Source of the DNA: Halichondria panicea
Taxonomy: Eukaryota > Porifera > Demospongiae > Suberitida > Halichondriidae
Length of the DNA stretch: 64,000 bases
Reading direction: 5' to 3'
Assembly (NCBI RefSeq): GCF_963675165.1
Contig: NC_087377.1
Coordinates: 10,836,632-10,900,631, forward strand
Shown: one piece after another, positions 22,795 to 36,068 of the stretch
Numbering within the stretch: the first letter of the stretch is position 1
Layout of the letters: each line of letters begins with the position of its first letter
Notes under the pieces: model-generated
Told to the model about the DNA's origin: nothing
Seen by the model: the letters and a program-made list of their open reading frames with translations, nothing else
Databases searched by the model: none
Program-made: the position numbers and the translations under genes

Positions 22795-24617
22795 AGAGAG
22801 TGTGTGGGATAATGATAGTATAAACATTTTTGTAAGCCTGATGGACATACTGTGGTTATTTATTTCTTTGGCATTCTATATAGAGTCGTGTGGCCATTAT
22901 TTAATTGTATAGCAAATTTTAGGGGGATAATATATATGTATTCGTGGATTCAACCAAGCCGTAACTGCAAACATTCAATATATATACAGGTATACACTAA
23001 AAAAATGGTATCGTCAAAAAATATTCCATGTGAAGTTCACTAAATAGTTAATCCAGACTCTTGAAAATTATATACCTGCTATATAGAGGTTGTATAATTT
23101 ATACAAACCTATATAGTTGTGTTACAACCCCAGTCCGTAGAAAAGTTTACAGTGCTTGCACGTTTTTAATCAAAGGTGTTGTAACTCCATATACCTTTAG
23201 AAATAGAGGGCTGGAAAGTAGGCAAAGATCAGAGGGGCTGTCCCTGGGAAGGTCCCTATAAGCCCACTGTATATGTTGTCCGGGTTGTCCCTATACATAT
23301 ATGTATATAGCTGGCATATATACACACACATGCACATTAATCAATTAAGGTTTCCTGGCCCACATGCAGTGACATCCCACAAGTTTTTTTGAAGAAAGTT
23401 GTCTGAGTCCATACATATATATACAGAAGAGGAAAGGGATGCTCTAAACAGGAGCACATGCATGTACAGGGTATCATTGCCTACGCTAACTTAAGTAATG
23501 TATCATAGATATTGATTCGGTACACCTATACCGCAATAGGGGAGCCAGGTATAGGGCTGCCCCAATTATTCTAGAGTAATTTTAATAAGTGCATACATGC
23601 ATGAGGCTAAAAAATGGCTTAATAATTATAGGTATTATAATTATATATAATTATAGAGTCCAGAGAATAATTATGGTCCTGTAAACTTGATATTGAAGGA
23701 TATATTATAGTCACATTTACCCTAATTACCCTCACCCTTGGTTACCATGGTGACAATTTTTGCTCTGGAGCCACGGTGCATATGCAGTGTTACAAACCCA
23801 GTCTGTAGTAAAAATTATAGGAGGCCGGGAGGGAGAAAATCAACCATTTGTGTAATTATCTCTACAGCTTTTGCTTGCATGTTTCTATAGTGTGCAGGTT
23901 TTTGGGTCAATCCATACACACTATAGTATAGTTGTTTTTTTTGCTAATAAATAAACCATGAGGTTGTCTGTAATTTCCAGTCTGTCCACTATATTATTTG
24001 AAATTCACCATGTGCCTGCCAGCAACAGCTATACAAATGTGGTATGTATCTTACTGTATATCCACACATAATTATTAATGTGACGCTATATATAGATGTC
24101 TTTGTCCCTTAATTCTCTAGAACAGAAAATGGATGTCTGTTGTGGTAGTGTGGTTGTTTATCTTTCACTTTCAATGATAAGGTTTCTATATGAACTCTGG
24201 CTGTAAACACTTTAAGTGTATTCATATAGTATAGATTACACTATAAGAAGAAGCTATATATAAAGTGTATATACTTTTACCAGTAGCTCTCTAAAACCTG
24301 ACAGAATACAACAAAACGCACTTCTTTTGCACATTAGAACTTATATTATGATGGATGACTCAATGTGATAATAGATAAATATACGTACATCACATGCAGG
24401 CTGCATTTTATCATCAAAGGAAGCCATGCATTGTAAGTGGATATACATGCATGTACATACACATGTACTATGTGTACATGCATGGGATTTAGTAACCTTT
24501 GTGGAAAACTAAAGCCGTATATTCAGACATTCATCATCATAATCATACAGTTGAAACTGCCATTCACAGTCACATATATATTCCGTAAGACCTCGATTTA
24601 AAGTGAAACTTAAATAA
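22795..24617. other. Long AT-rich non-coding stretch
   Basis: Only short low-complexity open frames; many tata/acat runs. Two similar phrases 'acccagtc(c/t)gtag' occur at ~23130 and ~23800. No gene, RNA gene or full-length element recognised. Confidence 0.5.
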
Positions 24618-24892
24618 TGAAAGCACCGCGGGTGCTGATGCCTCGGTGGAGATGCTAAAGCTACAGCTACTAATAGCTAGCTTTTATACACACACTATAA
24701 TTATCATGATGAATAGTTTTGCATTAATTAATTATGTCCAGAATCAAAGAAAACATGACTAGAAGCCTATAGAAACTCTTACTTTACACTTCATTGATCC
24801 TTGTGCAGCTGTAGCAGTCTATACACACACAGACACACACACACACACAAACACTACCGTATACCTCGCTTGCACATGCGCACCGAGGCATA
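24618..24892 (-). mobile_element. M1-family MITE, internally deleted
   Basis: Reverse orientation: starts atgaaagcaccgcgggtgct, ends gcgcaccgaggcataat, with a CA run just inside the right end. It lacks the middle third present in the 21105 copy. Confidence 0.85.
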
Positions 24893-25864
24893 ATAAGTGT
24901 TGCAATCTGCGCTGTGCTAATGACATATTCTGTACTAGGGTGAGTATAGATTAGGTAAAGACTTCAGAATGGATATTAAGCAACAATCCCATTTCCAGCT
25001 GGTAAAGACCCACTATACAATAAACATTAAGTGATCGTAGCTCGTGTGTTGTGTGAGGGTTATAATATAACTCCATTAAAGGGAACAACAAGAGGTAGGT
25101 CTGTTTCTGGTCAGGTTACTTCCCTGATTACGTGAGGCCAGGAGGGACAACAGCAACTTAGCCACAATATTTGCAGTGTCATCACTTTTTTAATTTCACA
25201 GTTTGTCTTTAATTTAAAAAGATTCACAACACATACAGGTAGAGGTATTTTAGGTTTTTGGCAACCAGAACATTGAGGATAGAACTGAGAATCGTCTCTA
25301 TATCCAACACCTATATATATAATTTATATATACTGTCAATTCCACTAGCTTGAGCCATTGTACGTGCTCTGTGTCAAAGCAAAAAGGCATCAAACACTTA
25401 AAATGAGACCACATAATTATTGTGTTAGCATAGCAAAATTATTAACATTCATTGTAAAATACAAGATAATGCAAAGTTGAAACACTAGCTTACTGAATAT
25501 TGAAGTGTTGTAGCTGTACATGATATAATTATTGCAACACCCACTCAGTCTAAAGAATCGGCAACATGCCTTCCCCATTGTAACTACCATGCAGCCGGAA
25601 GTGCCGGAACAATCGTACCACAGGCCCACCAACTGCTGCCAAAACACCTGCCTCGGCACAGGCACTGTCCAGTGTCCTCCTCAACAACGATACGAACCCT
25701 GGAGGGGGGGACACCCATCACTACCGACTCTGCAGTGTGGATAACACACCCATTACAACACGTACACCCATTATAACCAACTGAATGTGTAACTGTGCCT
25801 CTCCCAGTGACACTTACAGCCCCTTTTTTGGCTTTGACCGTATTAATTTTACTACTTAGAATTC

Positions 25865-26920
25865 CCCTCCTTTCTTACACCACTTTCGGCGTTTTAATCC
25901 GACGGTACGAACATACTAAAGGCATACTATGGAAACAGTGTGGAAGTTTTCATTAACAGCTAGTGTATGCTAGACAACTCACCATCAGTGTGTCAGCACT
26001 GGCGATAGCACCTGACCTAGCAGCTGCATGCACGCATGGTGAGGGTGGGACACAAGAGGGGACCAGACGTCTGGTATATCTGTACGTGTGTGTGTGTGTT
26101 TGGAAGGGTGGTAAGTATAAAACACAAAGCTAACTGGATTAAATGGGCAGAATTTGGCGCTCTCTGTAATCATCTCGATTGGATGGAACCGTGAGGCCGC
26201 TGAAGTGTACCATTTGACTCAAAAGGAATGCTAATAAGACGGACATTTCACAATACATCCGTTATTAAGGGAGCACCAATCCTGTCGTTGTTGGTCCACA
26301 AGCCACAAGTTTCGGTCCCTTTAATTTCCCGACTTGTTTCCCATTTGTCAAACCACTATGGCTAACATCACCAAAGCACGCAGTTAAAAAACAGGGGACA
26401 TATTTTTCGGGTTAGCAGGTACTTCAATAACTTCAGCTACAGTCAGTCAAGAAATGGTAAGCAAACAATAACCCACATGATCGTGATGATGGTACTGTGT
26501 CCTTTGACTTTTCCATAATTCTGAGGATGCCTTCTCAGCTTTAACTGTACAGTTTTACCATGTGTTTGGTTCCTTAGGATCCTGTGATTCCCCTATCTGG
26601 GTTTCATCTTACATTTACTTGTAGAGTGTTTGTGACTTGTGCATGTAGCAGGAGAAGATTACAGAAACTGCTTCTGTAACTTGGTTCTAGGATTCTCCTT
26701 ATTTAGTCAAAACATTCAAACAATATTGCTTATAGCAATTGCACGTACGTGCAGCAACGGAAAAGTGACGATCTAGTTAGAAGTGAACAAGGACAGCAGC
26801 TTCAAGTAACGAATGGTCTGGAGGAAGTGCTCCACCTGGCTGTCAGTGCCTGCGTAATGTTGAAGAAACCTGTCCATTGAAAGCGGTCTAGTAAACGGCG
26901 CAATAGCCACCATTCTTGAA
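25865..26920. repeat. Segmental duplication, copy A
   Basis: Blocks such as cttacaccactttcg, agctagtgtatgctagacaa and tggtgagggtggga also occur in the same order at 53.9-54.3 kb, and the part from about 26380 resembles 54440-54790 and 62600-62890. No intact frame is retained here. Confidence 0.7.
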
Positions 26921-27041
26921 ATCATACAGGCACGTAAATGTTAAATTTGACTGAGTCACAGAACAAATTTTAAGTAACCCGAGTCTCTAACTGATTCTTT
27001 GTCCTTAAACAATTCTACATTTCAAGAAACTAGTTCCCTAA

Positions 27042-27262
27042 TACCGTACGGGTAGAAAATTTCGAGGTGTTTTTAATTTCGCGTTTTTCGTGGGTGGCTG
27101 CAGAACACGAAAATTAAAACCCGCGAAAGGCTTTGTTTACACATGCGAGATAGTGACACACCCTAACTCCACGAAATTTACTACCCGCGAAATTTTCCAA
27201 ATAAGACAGAATATTGAATTGCACGAAAATGTACACCCTCGAAATTTTCTACCCGTACGGTA
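27042..27262. mobile_element. M6 hairpin MITE
   Basis: Terminal inverted repeat taccgtacgggtagaaaatt / aattttctacccgtacggta, with internal smaller inverted repeats (cgcgaaa, cacgaaa). It resembles M2 in style but has a distinct terminal sequence. Confidence 0.85.
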
Positions 27263-28380
27263 ATGGTTTTTGCAGTCATATACACAAAAGCCAATGTATA
27301 TCTTGCTCGACTGTGCCATTATCGACCTATCTGACAGTGTGTTTGGTATACGTGGCGCTGTCAAGAGTTAGGTACGTCTATAGAGAGTGTACACCTGACT
27401 CCATCATAGCCTCATGTGTAAATTTATGTTCGCCCCCTAACACGTACTCTGCAGGAGTTATTATGTTACTGCTCAGATAATGGCAGTCTTATTTGTTTTC
27501 TCTGAGTATCTCAACAGGGAAAATCATGTATACACAGCAGTGGCGGATCTAGAAAAAGTGGTAGGCAGGTGCTGAGAAAGAGAAGCAAGGAGCCTCCCTT
27601 AAAAACAAGCGCGGTAGCGTGCAAAAATTGGGGTGTTAGGCCCCTTTTGACGTCATTTACGGTGGGTGCAGTCACTGTCATATCAAATTGGGTGTGCTTT
27701 GCGTGGTTCCTTTGAAAATACACTCATTGAACTTTTACCAGTCTCTATAGTGCAGCCATGACATAAGAATGTAAATTTAGGGAAATTTAATATGATTTTG
27801 ATGGCAATACTGCACTTTTTCAAGAGGCCACCGTTATCTAACGGTTTGCAGTCAGACCTCGAAACCACAGCTATACATTGTAGGGTTACGGTCATGCATT
27901 GTAGCTAGCTGTTTAGAGACTTCTGTCGATACGATAGAGAGAGAGAGTTCGAATAACTGTGGCTATGCATAAAATTATATATATGTTCGAACAAAATGTT
28001 TTCCAATAGTTGAGTATCTGCAATAATTGAGTATCTGTCACCGTCACTCCGCTGAAAAAGTTTTTGTTGGCCGTGAGTTCGGACTTGAATAGAGCTACTA
28101 TTAGCTTAGTGGTGTGAGCCGCTGTCCTCGAGAACAGGCGTTCAAAAATAGCAGGTGTTCGATAATCGGTTGTTTAGTCTACATGTTACATAGTTTTCTT
28201 ATACAACCAAACCTCATTACAAGACGAGTCCACCATGCATTTAATATGAATATAGACCAGCAAACTTTAGCAACACCTGAGGGAGGGACTGTACATTTCA
28301 CAGATTTACAACATGAATCAGGTCATTAAAATTAATGATCTTTGCCACATTAGTTGCAGTTTCACACACAACACATCCAA
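27263..28380. other. Intergenic
   Basis: No gene. At 27538 'cagtggcggatctag' looks like the end of an hAT-type MITE. From about 28225 the sequence is homologous to that upstream of the 43-kb receptor gene. Confidence 0.5.
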
Positions 28381-30222
28381 ATGGTGCATCTCAACCTCAG
28401 AAATAACCATTGTGTGGTGGTAAGTGCAGTTGTATCATTGCTGAGCCAAGGTAGGTTTCAAGTTATGAATGGAACATAGATCTATACAACATGTTCAGTC
28501 CTACAGGCCACCCCAGGACTGGTGCTATAAATATATATACCAGTAGAGAGAACCACTGGACTGGGTTGAATACCAGAGGGCGTGACTGTCAGCTATGAGT
28601 GCACTGTCACTGATGATGATGGTAGTCGCTCAACAATATGGCGAGGGACTGCATTCAACTGTCCCAGCAGCGCATCCCGGATCATCTTAATTCATTCTGA
28701 ACCTAATGGAGAGAGTGGTGCTTGTGGTGACTTTTCTGCCATGAGTGTTGGGGTTAGTGGAGATAACTACACCTCAAGACTCACTCTAACAGCAACTGCT
28801 GGGCTGAATGGAATGACTGTTGAATGTAGTCGGAGTGGTATAGTTATCGTCAGAAGCGGATACCTTAAGAACTGGAGGCAAGTATCAATTAATATTACAG
28901 TGCATCCAGCTTAGAGAGTAGATTACCCACACATTTGTGAGTAGCTGTACTTAAATGTAAATATCTTTCGATTGGAACATTTCTAAGAAATGGTGCTGGT
29001 ACCAATGTGTAGGTGAATAACCAAGCTACAACATACCCAAAAATGTTTCAGGTTTGTGGTGATTAATATAGAACAACAGCAAATTGTTATTGTTGGTAAT
29101 CGGTTAGAGTAATAAAACTTGTACAGCTAAGGTCCTAGACTTCATCACATAATTTTTCAATGGTTTAGGTTTCCTGACCATCCTTTATGGGTCTTACAAA
29201 TGTCCACAGTGCACATAATTCATGATTAACTGGTTTTTAGGTACACTTTTGGTTAGAGTAATAACACTTCTGTAGCTTAGTTTTCAAATTTCTGTAGTAA
29301 GTTCACAGATAAATGGGCTACATTTTGATTTCATTGCTGAGATAACACTGAAAAACTACATATTTTACTATTTTCTACTGTTTTGATGACATCAGCAGCT
29401 GCAAACCACAAACCAATGATGCTTTCAACCACAAGCTTAATTAAAAGTGGGCGTACAGTTATTGTACGCCCACTTACGTGGGTCTGGTGGAATGTGAACT
29501 ATGTATATGCTGTAGCACGGCCTTTCATTATTGTAGCTGTTGTAGCTGTTGTGTTTACAGCTTATTAGCTTTGTAAGCATAACAAGAACAATACATGAAA
29601 TGCATTGCATTGAAAGCTTGCCATCAACAGTTGGAGTACGTCGTGGGTCTGGTGGAATGTGACCCTGGAGTCCTGGGAACAAACCCTTCCTCTCAACGAA
29701 GTGCTGGCTCAGTGGTTTTACCCAAAGAGTAGTGACCTACAGTGGTGTGGTTCTCGGCTCTGTTGCTACCATAACATGTGACCCTCGGTATAATGTTGCT
29801 AACGAGTACAACAGGACCTGTATATTAAGTGACAGTCACTGGTGTAAAGGGACCCTGAGATGTGAGCAAGAAACTACAGCAGGTGAATGATAGCTCTGCA
29901 AACTGTGGCCTATGTAAGTACTGCGCCTATATACACTCATTTGTGAATATTGTTGTACTATAGGAAACAGTTTTTCTTTTGTTGCTCTTGCTGTTATTCT
30001 GATGTTCCTGCATGCTGACCCTGATTGTTGAAGTCTCCATTGGTGTCCTCATTGTACTGGCAAGTGAACAAGTGCAGGAGGTCTGAGAACATAACTGAAA
30101 CTGAAACTGAAACTGAAATGATGCTACCACCTGTGATATATGAAGAACCTGATGACATTAAACCAGACCCCTTCACTCAGGGTAACGTTGCTTATGAGCT
30201 ACATTTATGTGAACGAAAGTAA
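28381..30222 (+). pseudogene. Receptor-family pseudogene (paralogue of 43.2-45.2 kb)
   Basis: The signal-peptide exon (from ATG 28381) and the Ig-like exon are recognisable (VTDDDGSRST, TLTATAGLNGMTVECSRSG), but the latter has a TAA inside an inserted 'aaatatata' and a TGA where the 43-kb copy has TGT. The FN3 exons are missing. A sushi piece survives at ~29780-29880 (NEYNRTC...KGTLRCEQET), then a membrane-exon remnant with shifts and a tail ending VIYEEPDD...NVAYELHL at 30222. The 29447-29475 stretch is a hairpin (aagtgggcgtaca...). Not functional as a receptor. Confidence 0.75.
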
Positions 30223-30678
30223 TTATTGGTGTTAGGAAATAATTATAGATCTAGCTGAATTTTTACTAGCCAGAATTGTTGAATTTAGTTAAGTCAAATA
30301 ATAATTATACTTTTGCGTTCGCATATAATATAGTTTTTTATTGTAAAATTCTTAGCTGCACATGTTACCTAATTATATGTATAATACATTTGGAATCCTC
30401 ATTACTGAGTCTACAAAATGGAGAATAATAATGGGGTGATGATAATTATACCGTGGTGATATAAAAAATTATATGCGAGCCATGCATTTTGGCCAATTTT
30501 ATGGCTACGAAAATGTTATGCGATAAACTTATTATTTTAAATGCTTTTCAAATTTGTTCACCTCTTACTGTATATCAGCCTATATTATTCAACTCTATCA
30601 GCCTATTATTATGCCAAATTTGTTCACCTCTTACTTTATATATCAGCCTATATTATTCAACTCTATCAGCCTATTATT

Positions 30679-30772
30679 ATGCATCGGTGCGCATGCGCAA
30701 GCGAGGTTTACGGTAGTATGTTTGTGTGTGTGTCTGTGTCAGTGTAGACTGCTATAGCTGCTCAAGGTATTC
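30679..30772 (+). mobile_element. M1-family MITE, 5' fragment
   Basis: tatgcatcggtgcgcatgcg, TG run and 'tgctatagctgctcaagg', then an abrupt switch into the RecQ-like fragment. Truncated. Confidence 0.75.
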
Positions 30773-31024
30773 TGAAAGATTTGGGTACCCAGGAGGGTCT
30801 GTCATCTCTTCACCAAGCTTGTGTGTTAAAGCAAATTGAATGTAAATCGGAACAATCCCTATATATCTGTGAACAAATGCAACAGTTTTTGGGTACTCAG
30901 TTTGTATTCGGCACAGCTCGTAACACAAATTCTCACTCAACCTTTCAAGAATAATCTTTGGTTCTAATGTATAGAAGATATTACCATGATCAGGGGGTAA
31001 TGCAACCAATACTGGCTCCTTCAT
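30752..31024 (-). pseudogene. RecQ-like helicase fragment
   Basis: A minus-strand 90-residue frame (KEPVLVALPPDHGNIFYTLE ... YPKTVAFVHRYIGIVPIYIQ ... EMTDPPGYPNLSEY) resembles the start of the second helicase domain of RecQ-like ATP-dependent DNA helicases that I recall as multicopy in sponges and cnidarians. No Walker motifs or DEAH box occur nearby, so only a fragment is present; its 3' end runs into the M1 fragment. Identification is from memory of family pattern. Confidence 0.5.
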
Positions 31025-33098
31025 ACTTAGTTATTTGGATACAATATTATAGTGGCAGTAGCCATCACGTTAACTTCAGTGGGTATGATACTGCGTAAGT
31101 CACCAAGCGCTGCAAAAGCTCTTCTAATTGATTGTTGTGTTTGCGGTTACCGCAATCATGTTCACAACTAACCAAACTAACCACTCGCTGACTCAGCTAG
31201 ACAAGTTCTACATTGGAACTTGACCAGGCGTTCTTTCAGACAACGAAAGGCTATAGAAGTGAAAACGGCTGGTTATCAACGTGAGAATGTACAAACATTT
31301 CAACTTCCAATAAAGAGATATGAAGCAGCTGATTGTTTTTTGTGGCATAAACCCTGCAACCGATACACAAAAGTTAGGACAAGCTATTTAATGTCTGCGC
31401 TAATTGCAAGCTGGAAGCTAACAAATACCGTCCACGTCGATAAAAATGCCAAAAAGAGCACATCGTCAAGTATCCTATGGCTAAGCTCTCTCCTATTAAA
31501 TGGCCATGCAGTCGGAAAATTGAGAATGATTGAAAGCAGAGAATAATTGTGGACTGTCTTGAAACTTGAAAGAGAACAAGTGATACGATGTTCAACCATG
31601 CACATCCCACGGGGGTAATCACAGCTCCCTGTTCCCTGTTCCTCATCTGTGATATGAAAACTCCGGCTTTCGCGCAAAAAGTCATGCCAACCAACTTAGA
31701 GATCGAGATATACATATTTCCCTTACAGTTATTGTAGAGCTAAGTACTTGTACACAGTGTATGAGGTGGTCCAATTTGTCTATGCCATTGTGTTGTGTAA
31801 CATTATCTCAAAATAGTTTCCTTTCTGGATAAAGCTTGAACTGGGGAAGCTTTGATATTTCCTGAACTAGATCTGCTGTGGCTCCAAGAGAGGATACCCC
31901 ACTTAACTTTTCCCCAAGTTCTTGTACAGTTATGTTTTCTAGGCTTAGTCATAATTCAGTAAAAGTGATGGGCATGCAGTACAGCTCATGGCAGCAACTT
32001 TAAAAGAGGACATTTTATGAACTGATAATGATTCAGGAGTAAAAGGTCTAGTGTGAACAGACCATAAAACCACAACGCACTTGACAGTCACCGCCTACTG
32101 CTACTTTGAGTATGACAACTGTTCTGCAAACCACTGTATTACCAGGAGTGTATGAAGAGGAGCATGCGACTCCCATGCACATTCCATTCTACATCCCGGA
32201 CTGAATCCGTCACTAACACTTGTAGTTGTGTAAACTGTTAGCCATGAATAAAATTAAATGTGGGCTGGAGGTACAAACCACAGCAGACCATGTGTGTGTA
32301 TGCTGATATCATTTTTAACTAATTAACCACTACACCTACGCACCCACTTAAGATGAGGTCTGATAGTGACGTGGTATGACATACTCATACCGAAACCTGG
32401 TTTACACTATAACTGCTACAGTTGGATACTCCTCTTCATACACTCCTGGTATTACCTATTATAGATGGGTAGTAATTTTAGCGTTTTCAGAGTTTTCTCT
32501 GTATTTAGGGTATTAATTTTGGTGGATTTGTAGCAAATTCATTACCACAATATCTAGATTGAGTTTTAAAGTTGAAAGAAGTTTGGAGTCAGATACAGAT
32601 GAAAAAAGGCTTAGCATACTCTCATGACAACTGTTCTGCAAACTACTGTATTATTATTGTTTCTACAGTAGTTATATACACCACATGGTTATCACACAAC
32701 CCACACACTCATTAACAGTCAGGTGATTTTCACTTACAATTATAACTACGTAGTATGACACTGGCATGAAAAAGTATTATAGCTTTGTGCATTTGCTATT
32801 GAAGTGCATGGGAGTCAGATATTCCTATGCATGCACTCCTGATAGTATCAAAGACTAAATCTCCTGATTTGTGAAACTAATCTTCGTATTGTGTGGTTAT
32901 GTCAGCATAACATTGGATTGCACATGCGCTAGTCTCACGAGATTGCAGGGAGGGGTCAAAGTGCGGCTAATTCATGAGTCATGATGAGAGAGAACTGTGC
33001 ACGTGCGCAGCTTCAATGGAAATGATTACGTCAAGGAGTTTCAATAACATGTAGATGTCAGATGGTCGGATAGAACCGAGCAAGTCAAGTCTAGAGAG
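31025..33098. other. Intergenic, repeats only
   Basis: No domain recognised in the short overlapping frames at 31.2-31.7 kb. A ~190-bp phrase around 32470-32630 (gtagtaattttagcgtttt ... gatgaaaaaaggc) recurs at 45790-45840 and 51390-51510. 32928-32990 resembles the end of the 15864 MITE. The DED gene promoter must lie just before 33099. Confidence 0.5.
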
Positions 33099-34418
33099 AT
33101 GGCTTCTGACTACGTGGCTCCTTCACAAGCCTTTCGGGTGTTTATGCTCCAAGAGATTTGCCAGCACCTGACTCCCAACGATGTTGAAAGCCTTCTCTAC
33201 ACAAATCAGCTACCCATGCCAGACCTTACTGAGAGTAGTAAAAAAGTTCTCATGAAGCTGGAGATGCGGGGCAAGTTCTCAGCATCCGACATAACTCCTC
33301 TAGCAGATATGATGAGAAACATACAAAGAAACGATTTGGCTAAGCGAGTCGAAAAGTTTCAGAAGTCCAAAAGTAAGAAAGAACATAAGAAGAAGGAGCG
33401 TTGTGCAGCAATGGATGCTCATGATTATATGCTTCAGAAATGCCAGATCACAGCAAGTATAACAACTATTAAACTGCAAACAAAAATCCTTTTGGAGCAG
33501 ATTGAAGAGCTAAAAAAAACTGCCTCGAAAATGGGTTATACAGAAGTGGAAAAAGTAATAAGAGACGCTATTGAAATCATTGAAGTGCAGTTCCAGGAGA
33601 AGCTGAAACTTGCCTCCAGTAAACTTCCCCAGCTGAGACAAGACAGTGTCGATTCCCTGGACAGTCCCCCATCTAGCCTGTGCAGTAGCGAGTATATTCT
33701 GGATGTTGTGCGGTCTCCAACGGGAACACTCGAGAGAGGACCTAGACCTTGTCCAGGTGCCGTATCCAAGACAAGGTCACTACCAAGAGGTAAGTATTTG
33801 GATAAGTAATTTTGTTATAACTTGTGTTTTACATAGACTGTATGAAGAAACCCTTGCTACCTCCAAGCATCTCCACACAAGTACAGGATTCAGACGATCA
33901 TGGCTATGATTATGTGGCTCCTGAAAGTTTCTCACCCCCAAAAAGTGAGCATCTCCATTACAGCTCTACAGACATTGCCCCCTCAAGTAGACAAGATAAA
34001 AGCAGAGGACGTTTAGTCACCGGTCGAGATAGTCTAGCACAACCATCAAAACTAAAGCCAGTTGTTTCTCCCAAACCCTCAAAACTAAAGCAAAACTCTA
34101 CCACCACCTCGACTAGTGACTACACAGGTGGTAGTGCAGACACCAGCACAGGTGATAGTGGGTTCGTAGACTCCGAGAAGTTCAGGAAGGAATGTCCTCC
34201 ACGTCTGTTACCAAGACACAACTACACACCTCTTAAAGCTGAGCAGAGAGAAACTGTTGGTTGTTATGCAACACCTGAACCTCAAGGTAAACACTGTCAC
34301 TAAATTACAATGATTACGACTATTGTATTTGTTTTGGCTTTGAAATGTTTTCATTTCTCACATAGATGCCGAAGTATGCCATGGCAAAAATGATTTGTAT
34401 GTGAACATTGCAAGATAA
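33099..34418 (+). CDS. DED-domain adaptor-like protein, 3 exons, 397 aa
   Basis: Exons 33099-33789, 33837-34286 and 34366-34418 join in phase (1194 nt; introns 47 and 79 nt). Residues ~11-88 form a death effector-like domain: FMLQEICQHLTPNDVESLL ... MKLEMRGKFSASDI ... MMRNIQRNDLAKRVEKF, the last holding the RxDL-type motif. Then come a basic stretch and a coiled coil (~125-185; LEQIEELKKTA), followed by a Ser/Thr/Pro-rich tail. Tyrosine motifs flank the protein: SDYVAPS at residue 5, GYDYVAPES in exon 2, and NDLYVNIAR at the C-terminus (Y392), matching the pYxN SH2-binding consensus. No caspase domain. Role inferred: cytoplasmic adaptor in death/innate signalling, perhaps tyrosine-phosphorylated. 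A pyrin- or CARD-like fold is the main alternative. Confidence 0.75.
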
Positions 34419-35223
34419 ACACTTTCTGTTAATAATGTATGTCATATAGTTAGTTATACCTATAAACATTCATGTTTATTTCACCCATTAATTTATTGAT
34501 TGAGTTACATGTTACGTAAGTCAATCATCATCAACTGAAATACCAGGGAGACAGACTACCATAAAATACACCGTGAAATGTGATCAATCTCTGCTATAAT
34601 AATTATGGAATTACTAGTACAGACAAGATATATACACTAAGCAGTTTTCCCCACATGCATGCATGTACTGAGATGGGAGCTCCATAGTTATACACCTAAT
34701 TAATGAGGTGATTGACCTGTGTTATGCACACTCCCACGGCAACCTAAGAAGTGTTCAATGCAGAGCCATGCACCACTGAGGCTACTGAAGCCACTCACGA
34801 AAGTTCTACTGAAAGGCCTTCTCTCCCCCTTAACACTATTCCTAATGTGAGGTCAAGGGGGCCTTGTGGGAGGGGGAGACCAGTATACTAACACCCTCAA
34901 CACACTATTATTATGGTGCATTAATTGCAGCTATTATAATAACACACAATACCACATGCTATCTTTTACCCAAACCAAACTATTGTTAATCCAGGCTCCC
35001 TCACACTTCCTGCTAACTACTTGTGTGGTGCTGCATTATAGCTTACTGAGGTTCCAGGGTGGCTTAACACTAGCTATTGGGGTTTGTCAAGTAATTGTTT
35101 GTGCTGGTATCGTGTAGTGCATTACCTTGACATAATTATGTAAAACACAATAGTGAATAAGACTAGAGTAAACATGAGCGTGATACAATAACAAACTTGT
35201 TCTCCCAATACAGATAATCAGCT
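34419..35223. other. Intergenic
   Basis: Nothing recognised beyond possible 3' UTR of the DED gene. Confidence 0.4.
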
Positions 35224-35393
35224 ACAGTGGAACCTTTGTTAACAAACAAAGGCCAGCTGCTATATAACAGCCAGGTACCCAGGTCCCAAATGAACAGTTT
35301 GTGTACAAAACAACCTCTCAACAAAGGCCACCTCTGTATAAAGGCCAAAACATTGTTCCCCAAAGGTGTTCGTTATAGAGAGGTTCCACTGTA
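35224..35393 (-). mobile_element. M3 MITE, second copy
   Basis: Starts acagtggaacctttgttaac, ends gagaggttccactgta; reverse complement of the 20714 copy. TIR of ~11 bp visible. Confidence 0.8.
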
Positions 35394-35539
35394 CTTACGA
35401 ATCACAACTATAATAAGCATGCTTTTGTTAATGTACAAAATAATTATTGCAACAAAAGCATTTAAACACATAACAAAAGCATTTCAACACATAGCTATCA
35501 GTTGTTTTCCCTATTGTATAAAGCTTTAGAATATTATTA

Positions 35540-36068
35540 TACCTCGGTGCGCATGCGTAAAACGAGGTATGCGGTAGTATGCTGTGTGTGTGTGTGTGCA
35601 TGTGTGTCTGTGTAGACAGCTGCTCAAGGATCAATGAAGTGCAAGTAAGAGTTTGTATAGGCTTCTAGTCATGTTTCCTTGGATTTTAATCGTGAATTTG
35701 TAATGCCTAGTTTTGCTCGCCATGCATTGCAGCCTTTTCAGAAGAGTGCGTAGAAAATCTTGTCTACGGAGTGTTGCTACTTTACTTAGTAGTTAGCTCT
35801 GCACTAGAACGCTAGCTATTGGTAGCTGCAAGAGTGAGAAGAGAGCTGCAAGGCTCTGCTGATGCAGACTTGTGACTCTTTGGCATTGATCCTTTTTAAC
35901 AACAATTATGGTAGACCATTACCCACTCTTTGAGTTTCCCTGTGATTCTGGATTCTGCCTGAGTTGCATGCAGCAAAATTATCATGTATATAATGTGTGT
36001 ATAAAAGCTATTGCTAAAATAGGTAGTAGCTTTATGTTATGTAGCTTTGACACCTCCACCGAGACACA
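35540..36068 (+). mobile_element. M1-family MITE, near full length
   Basis: Starts tatacctcggtgcgcatgcg, TG run, 'gtgagaagagagctgcaag', ends tccaccgagacacatgcaag. Collinear with the 21105 copy; the 3' end has decayed. Confidence 0.8.

Noticed and set aside
25417..25744. Short Cys-containing frames
   Set aside because: No signal, domain or duplication; likely chance.
31220..31715. Overlapping ~100-codon frames as genes
   Set aside because: Three competing frames on both strands, no domain and no splice support.
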